DNA from: Brevibacillus parabrevis
GTDB lineage: Bacteria; Bacillota; Bacilli; Brevibacillales; Brevibacillaceae
Direction: 5' to 3'
NCBI RefSeq assembly: GCF_003710905.1
Contig: NZ_RHHV01000008.1
Location: 248,001-312,000 of the forward strand
Length of the DNA: 64,000 nt
Both the position numbers and the translations under genes were made by a program. The notes below the pieces were generated by a model, which saw only the letters and a program-made list of their open reading frames with translations, was not told the origin of the DNA and searched no databases. Position 1 is the first letter of the stretch. Each line of letters opens with the position of its first letter. This document shows, in pieces, positions 60,163 to 64,000 of the stretch.

Positions 60163-60498
60163 GAAAATTCCCCCCACGATGTTAATATCATTTGCTTTAC
60201 AACCTCTGACGAGAGGAAGAGTGGAATCGTTTCATCTGGAAACGAGAAAAAAGAGAGCGCATTTGCGAAAAAGCAAGAAACATAGGAATTTTGTACCAAA
60301 TGTTAACGGATGAAACTAGAATTGTGAACAACCATCTTATATAATAAGTAGTACTATCCATCCTACAATTGAAAAAGACAGTTTCGACTGTTCCAATGAC
60401 CGCAACGGGTCATCTGCATGTTTTGAAAATAACCCCGCTCTGTTTTGTGCTTGGCAGGCGATGCAGGGCGGTTTCCACAGAAAAGGGGCTATTGCGTT
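60163..60498. other. Intergenic region between divergent SLH and phosphatase genes
   Basis: No gene is seen in these 336 bp. It must hold promoters for both directions. TATAAT at 60340-60345 could be a -10 for the plus-strand phosphatase gene, but TTGTGA (60322-60327) is only 12 nt away, so no complete sigma-A promoter is evident. No riboswitch core was recognised. Confidence 0.5.
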
Positions 60499-61080
60499 TT
60501 GGAAACCATCATGTACCTCGTTCGTCATGGAGAGACAAAGTGGAATCAGATTCGGCGTATTCAAGGACACAGCGACATCGCTTTGAACGAGCTGGGCATG
60601 CGGCAGGCCGAGCTGGTAGCCGGAAGGTTCCGAAGCGAGACGATTCACGCAGTTTATTCCAGTGATTTAAGCCGGGCACGTGACACGGCAGCAAAAATAG
60701 CGGAAAACTTCTCGTTTTCCGTCGGGGCGCATCCGACTTTGCGGGAGCGCTGCTACGGACAATGGGAGGGGCTCACCTACGAGGAAATCCGCGAGCGTTT
60801 TGAGAGTCAGGATGAGGCTTCGTGTGGAATTGAAACTTTCGAAGACATGCAGCGGCGCGCGGTTGCTGCTCTCAGCGAGCTGGCAGCGAAGCATCCGAAT
60901 GAAGCGATTGTCGTGGTTTCTCATGGCGGCCTGATCAACAGCTTTTTGCATTACGTAACAGCAGGGGAGCAAGGAACTGGCATCACGCGGATCGACAACA
61001 CCGGGATATCCGTTTTCCGCTACGTCGATCGCAGGTGGGAAGTGCTCCAGGTAAATGATACTGACCATTTGGAAGCTTGA
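60499..61080 (+). CDS. Histidine phosphatase (phosphoglycerate mutase-like)
   Basis: The 193-residue protein has the phospho-histidine motif YLVRHGETKWN, the RIQGHSDIALNELG segment, YSSDLSRARDTA and the second His in VVVSHGGLIN. This is the branch-1 histidine phosphatase superfamily, including CobC-like and PhoE-like enzymes; the substrate is unknown. Start is uncertain: TTG at 60499 has AGGGG 10 nt upstream; an ATG at 60511 is in frame. It is upstream of the diguanylate cyclase gene by 26 bp and probably co-transcribed. Confidence 0.88.
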   Translation: METIMYLVRHGETKWNQIRRIQGHSDIALNELGMRQAELVAGRFRSETIHAVYSSDLSRARDTAAKIAENFSFSVGAHPTLRERCYGQWEGLTYEEIRERFESQDEASCGIETFEDMQRRAVAALSELAAKHPNEAIVVVSHGGLINSFLHYVTAGEQGTGITRIDNTGISVFRYVDRRWEVLQVNDTDHLEA

Positions 61081-61106
61081 GAAAATGCTGAGAGAGGGAG
61101 TTTCTC

Positions 61107-63359
61107 GTGTCAAGTAAAATGTTGGGGAAGTTAGAGACGGTCTTTTCCTACACGGCCCATTTTATCTTACAATCTTGGCCGGAAAAGCGCCCAGGCATCC
61201 TTTTCTTGACAGATTCCGGGGGCCGCATAATCAACTTCATGGACATGCATGATAGTCAATCTGGAAGCTCTCTGTCCGACGCTGCACGCCATTACATGCA
61301 GACACAAGAAGTCTGCGATTATGTATCGGAAGCGTTGAGCACGAAAGAGATTGTCGTCAAGACGAAGAGAGAGAACACGCTGGTCTGCGGAGCTTTTCCG
61401 CTGAAGGAGCTGGACGGGAGCGTGCGGGCTGTCATTGGCATGCTCATTCCACAGCGAGAGATCGATTTCGATCTGCGTGCTTACATGCGCGGACTGGAGC
61501 CGCTCATCCGCATGGGATACGATGCGTACATCCAGCACGCCACCGGCCAGATTGTCACGGATTTGACCCTGCATGACACCGCGCGGGATTTGCTCGGCAG
61601 CTTGACGAGACAAATCAGTCACATCATTTCCAAGGGTCATTGCTCGGCAGTGAAGCTGTCCGAGGACGGGGTGCTGATTCCCCAGGAGATCGTCACCACG
61701 CAAGAAGCTGAACCCGGGCAGGCTCACATCCACCAGCTGGTCTCGCGGGTAGGCAATACGCCTGTGACGTCTTCGGTTCTCGACGATCACCGGGTAATCG
61801 TCGTTCCGGTGAGCCTCAATGACATCCCGCTCTATGCGCTGTTTATGCACCTGCCGCCCGAGGAAAAGGATTGCGTCTACGATGTGCGGGATATCGCCTT
61901 TTTGCAGGAGGTGGCGGAAAAGTCGAGCTGCGCTCTCTGGCGGGCGATCATGTCCGACGATTTGCGCCGTGAAGCCAGCAAAAAAGATTTGTTGTACCAG
62001 CTCATGTCCAAAATCCAGGCGTCGATTGATGTCAATGACGTTTTGCACGAAATCGTCACCAGCATTCCCAGCTTGTACCCGTATTTCTCCGTCGAGCTGT
62101 TCCTGACGGTAGAGCCGAATGCCACTACGCCCGTCAAGCAGCTGTCATTCCAGGAAGTGGAGCCGTCCACCAGCACAAAAGCGTACCTGGAAGGGCGCTT
62201 GATCGCGGAAGAAGTGGGAGAAGGCGATCAGCGGGTGACTGTCATTGCCGCTCCGCTCCTCGGCAAGCAAGGCATCTACGGCGTTTTGCAGGTGACTTCG
62301 GAACAGCCGATTTCGTTGAGCCAGCACGAGAAGGACTACATTTCCATTTTGGCAGATACAGCGGGCACTGCGTTCGAGAACGCCCAACTGTATCAGCAAT
62401 CGCGCAATCTCATTCGTGAACTGCGTCTCATTAATGAAATGGCGCGACAGCTTAATAAAAGTCTTGATTTAAAGGAAATTCTAGATTTTGTCACAGAAAT
62501 GATGCAGGCGACCTTTGATGCGGAGTTTTGTGCGATTCTCCGCAAACAGCCAGGGGAAGACAAATTCGACGTCCTCTCTTCATCTGTTCCCGCCTTTAAC
62601 GGCACAGTCGTCAACGCATTGGAAAAGCCGTTTCAGCAAATCATGCAGAGCAAGCAAACGCTGCTTTTGGCTCAGCCAGGGACAGGTCCGCTGCCATTTT
62701 CGCTGTTTTCCTGCTGCTCGCTCATGGGAGTTCCGCTCGTCGTTGAGGGTGAGATTAGCGGAGTGCTTTTAGTCGCAGATTCCCGCTATCATTTTTTTAG
62801 TTTTGACGACTACAAGCTGCTCGAAATTTTTGGCCAACACGCAAGTCTTGCCATGACCAATGCCGTTTTGCACAATGAGATGGAACGGATGGTCATTACC
62901 GACAACTTGACGGGACTTTTCACCAGGCGGTATTTGAATGAGCGAGTCAGGGCTTCGCTTGAAAAAGACAGCTACGGCTCGTTGATTTTGATTGATATCG
63001 ACTATTTTAAGACGGTTAACGATACGTTTGGTCACCAGGTAGGCGACGAAGTGCTGATCCAGGTGTCCGACCTCATTCGCCACAGCATCAGAGACAGCGA
63101 TATCGCTGCGCGTTGGGGCGGGGAGGAGCTTGCGGTTTACCTGCCGCGCGTTGACAAAGCGACCGCCCACTCTGTTGCCGAGCGCATCAGGGAATGTGTG
63201 GAGCAGGAAACTTCTCCGCGCGTGACCATCTCGTGCGGTCTGGCCAAATGGAACCGGGAGCTGGATGTGAATCTGAGCGTCGAAGCCTTATTCCATCAAG
63301 CAGATATCGCGTTGTACGAAGCGAAAAATTCTGGTCGAAACCAAGTTGTTCTCGCCTAG
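61107..63359 (+). CDS. Diguanylate cyclase with GAF sensor domains
   Basis: The 750-residue protein is cytosolic. It has an N-terminal sensor segment (about 1-290), two GAF-like domains (about 295-430 and 445-590), and a C-terminal GGDEF domain (about 590-750). The active site is Gly671-Gly-Glu-Glu-Leu675 (RWGGEELAVYLPR), so it is competent to make c-di-GMP. No inhibitory RxxD is seen 5 residues before it. GAF domains may bind a nucleotide, heme or another ligand. GTG start at 61107 with GGGAG upstream. The terminator at 63358 ends the unit. Confidence 0.92.
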   Translation: MSSKMLGKLETVFSYTAHFILQSWPEKRPGILFLTDSGGRIINFMDMHDSQSGSSLSDAARHYMQTQEVCDYVSEALSTKEIVVKTKRENTLVCGAFPLKELDGSVRAVIGMLIPQREIDFDLRAYMRGLEPLIRMGYDAYIQHATGQIVTDLTLHDTARDLLGSLTRQISHIISKGHCSAVKLSEDGVLIPQEIVTTQEAEPGQAHIHQLVSRVGNTPVTSSVLDDHRVIVVPVSLNDIPLYALFMHLPPEEKDCVYDVRDIAFLQEVAEKSSCALWRAIMSDDLRREASKKDLLYQLMSKIQASIDVNDVLHEIVTSIPSLYPYFSVELFLTVEPNATTPVKQLSFQEVEPSTSTKAYLEGRLIAEEVGEGDQRVTVIAAPLLGKQGIYGVLQVTSEQPISLSQHEKDYISILADTAGTAFENAQLYQQSRNLIRELRLINEMARQLNKSLDLKEILDFVTEMMQATFDAEFCAILRKQPGEDKFDVLSSSVPAFNGTVVNALEKPFQQIMQSKQTLLLAQPGTGPLPFSLFSCCSLMGVPLVVEGEISGVLLVADSRYHFFSFDDYKLLEIFGQHASLAMTNAVLHNEMERMVITDNLTGLFTRRYLNERVRASLEKDSYGSLILIDIDYFKTVNDTFGHQVGDEVLIQVSDLIRHSIRDSDIAARWGGEELAVYLPRVDKATAHSVAERIRECVEQETSPRVTISCGLAKWNRELDVNLSVEALFHQADIALYEAKNSGRNQVVLA

Positions 63360-63380
63360 AGCCAAATAAATGGCTCTTTT
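63358..63380 (+). terminator. Terminator of the GGDEF gene
   Basis: AGAGCCA (63358-63364) pairs with TGGCTCT (63371-63377), followed by TTTCTCTTTTT. Confidence 0.78.
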
Positions 63381-63434
63381 CTCTTTTTCGGAAAAAAATC
63401 GGACAAACTTGAGAGGCAGATGGAGGAATTGGCA

Positions 63435-64000
63435 ATGGACATGCGTGAATGGCACACCAAGGCGACACAAATCACGCCGGATATTTACTGTCTGGAAATC
63501 CCGACTCCCTTCAATGTCGGAGCGGTTAACGTCTATCTGATAAAAGGCGAGAAGCTGACCTTGATCGATGTGGGGCCGAAGACAGACGAGGCATGGCAGG
63601 CGCTCACAGAAGGGCTGCAAGCGGCTGGCGTCTCTGTGGAAGAGATTGAGCAGATCGTGCTGACCCATCATCACGTTGACCATTGCGGGCAATTGGAAAA
63701 AGTGAGGAAAAAGTCAGGGGCGTTGACACTGGCGCATCCGCAGGCAGCGCCGTACGTCGAGCTGGATGCGGAGTTCATGGATTTTCACGATCAGTTCTTT
63801 TTGCAGCTGTACAAAAAAAGCGGCGTGCCAAGCGACAAGCTGATCATCATCGAGAAGTTCCACAAATTGATGACGACTTTTTCCGAGCCAAGCCAGATTG
63901 ACTTGAAGCTCAAGCATGAACAACAAGTGCCGCATCTTCCGGAATGGCAGGTTCTCTACACGCCGGGGCACAGCCAGAGCCATCTGTCCTTGTACCGGGA
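63435..64000 (+). CDS. MBL-fold metallohydrolase, 3' truncated by window edge
   Basis: The frame is open from ATG 63435 (GGAGG 8 nt upstream) to the window end, giving 188 residues. It has the start of a metallo-beta-lactamase fold: VGAVNVYLIKGEKLTLIDVG, the metal motif THHHVDHCGQ (H-x-H-x-D-H) and the next metal His in TPGHSQSHLSLY. This resembles the hydrolase group related to glyoxalase II and acyl-CoA thioesterase-like proteins; the substrate is unknown. The C-terminal part lies beyond the window. Confidence 0.88.
   Translation, partial: MDMREWHTKATQITPDIYCLEIPTPFNVGAVNVYLIKGEKLTLIDVGPKTDEAWQALTEGLQAAGVSVEEIEQIVLTHHHVDHCGQLEKVRKKSGALTLAHPQAAPYVELDAEFMDFHDQFFLQLYKKSGVPSDKLIIIEKFHKLMTTFSEPSQIDLKLKHEQQVPHLPEWQVLYTPGHSQSHLSLYR

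Noticed and set aside
60163..60498. Possible riboswitch before the phosphatase/diguanylate cyclase genes
   Set aside because: I looked for c-di-GMP and other riboswitch cores and saw no convincing match.

Overview
The window looks like chromosome from a spore-forming, S-layer-bearing, low-to-medium-GC Firmicute, most probably a Brevibacillus. Supporting signs are strong AGGAGG-type ribosome binding sites with many TTG and GTG starts, a Bacillus-like order ytxJ / aroA / ccpA / acuC-acuB-acuA / rpsD, a bacillithiol redox protein, an S-box (SAM-I) riboswitch, YheC/YheD and YjcZ sporulation-type proteins, and an SLH-domain surface protein. The genus is inferred from gene content; no database was searched. 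I saw no rRNA or tRNA genes and no CRISPR array.

Layout. 1-6.6 kb: 3' end of an IclR regulator, a glycosyltransferase, a self-controlled TetR/DUF4188 pair, a phosphodiesterase-type lipoprotein, alanine racemase and a DUF3892 protein. 6.6-17.9 kb: a TetR-controlled heterodimeric ABC multidrug exporter, aconitase on the minus strand, then a single-chain ABC exporter overlapping a two-component system. 17.9-25.3 kb: molybdopterin genes (ThiF/MoeB, a MoaD-MoaE fusion, MoaC) around a DNA-repair cluster (Ogt, a 2OG-Fe(II) oxygenase and an SPL-type radical SAM protein), an MFS transporter, and a SAM-riboswitch-controlled MtnE-type aminotransferase. 25.4-34 kb: a Fur-box gene of unknown function, a LysR regulator divergent from an iron-type ABC importer operon that ends in a phosphoesterase, an aminotransferase and a hydrolase.

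34-36.5 kb: an encapsulin shell gene with an IMEF-type iron cargo gene, facing a DUF2325 gene that has two near-consensus Fur boxes. 36.5-40.6 kb: the most striking locus. A trypsin-like serine protease gene is split by a 3,329-bp element carrying its own large serine recombinase, an HxlR regulator and a YheC/YheD spore-coat-type gene. Exact 12-bp direct repeats sit at the two junctions, and joining them restores a 242-codon protease frame with its His-Asp-Ser triad. This is the architecture of skin-like elements that are excised during sporulation.

40.8-64 kb: a PadR regulator, an M29 aminopeptidase, small zinc-ribbon proteins, ytxJ, an FtsA-like protein with a repeated C-terminal region, aroA, csoR, ccpA with a cre-like site in its promoter, a fused MTA/SAH nucleosidase-glutaredoxin, acuCBA, a large class A penicillin-binding protein with FN3 domains, an internally deleted XRE-cupin regulator, rpsD with a long leader, an SLH surface protein, a histidine phosphatase, a GAF-GGDEF diguanylate cyclase and the start of an MBL-fold hydrolase.
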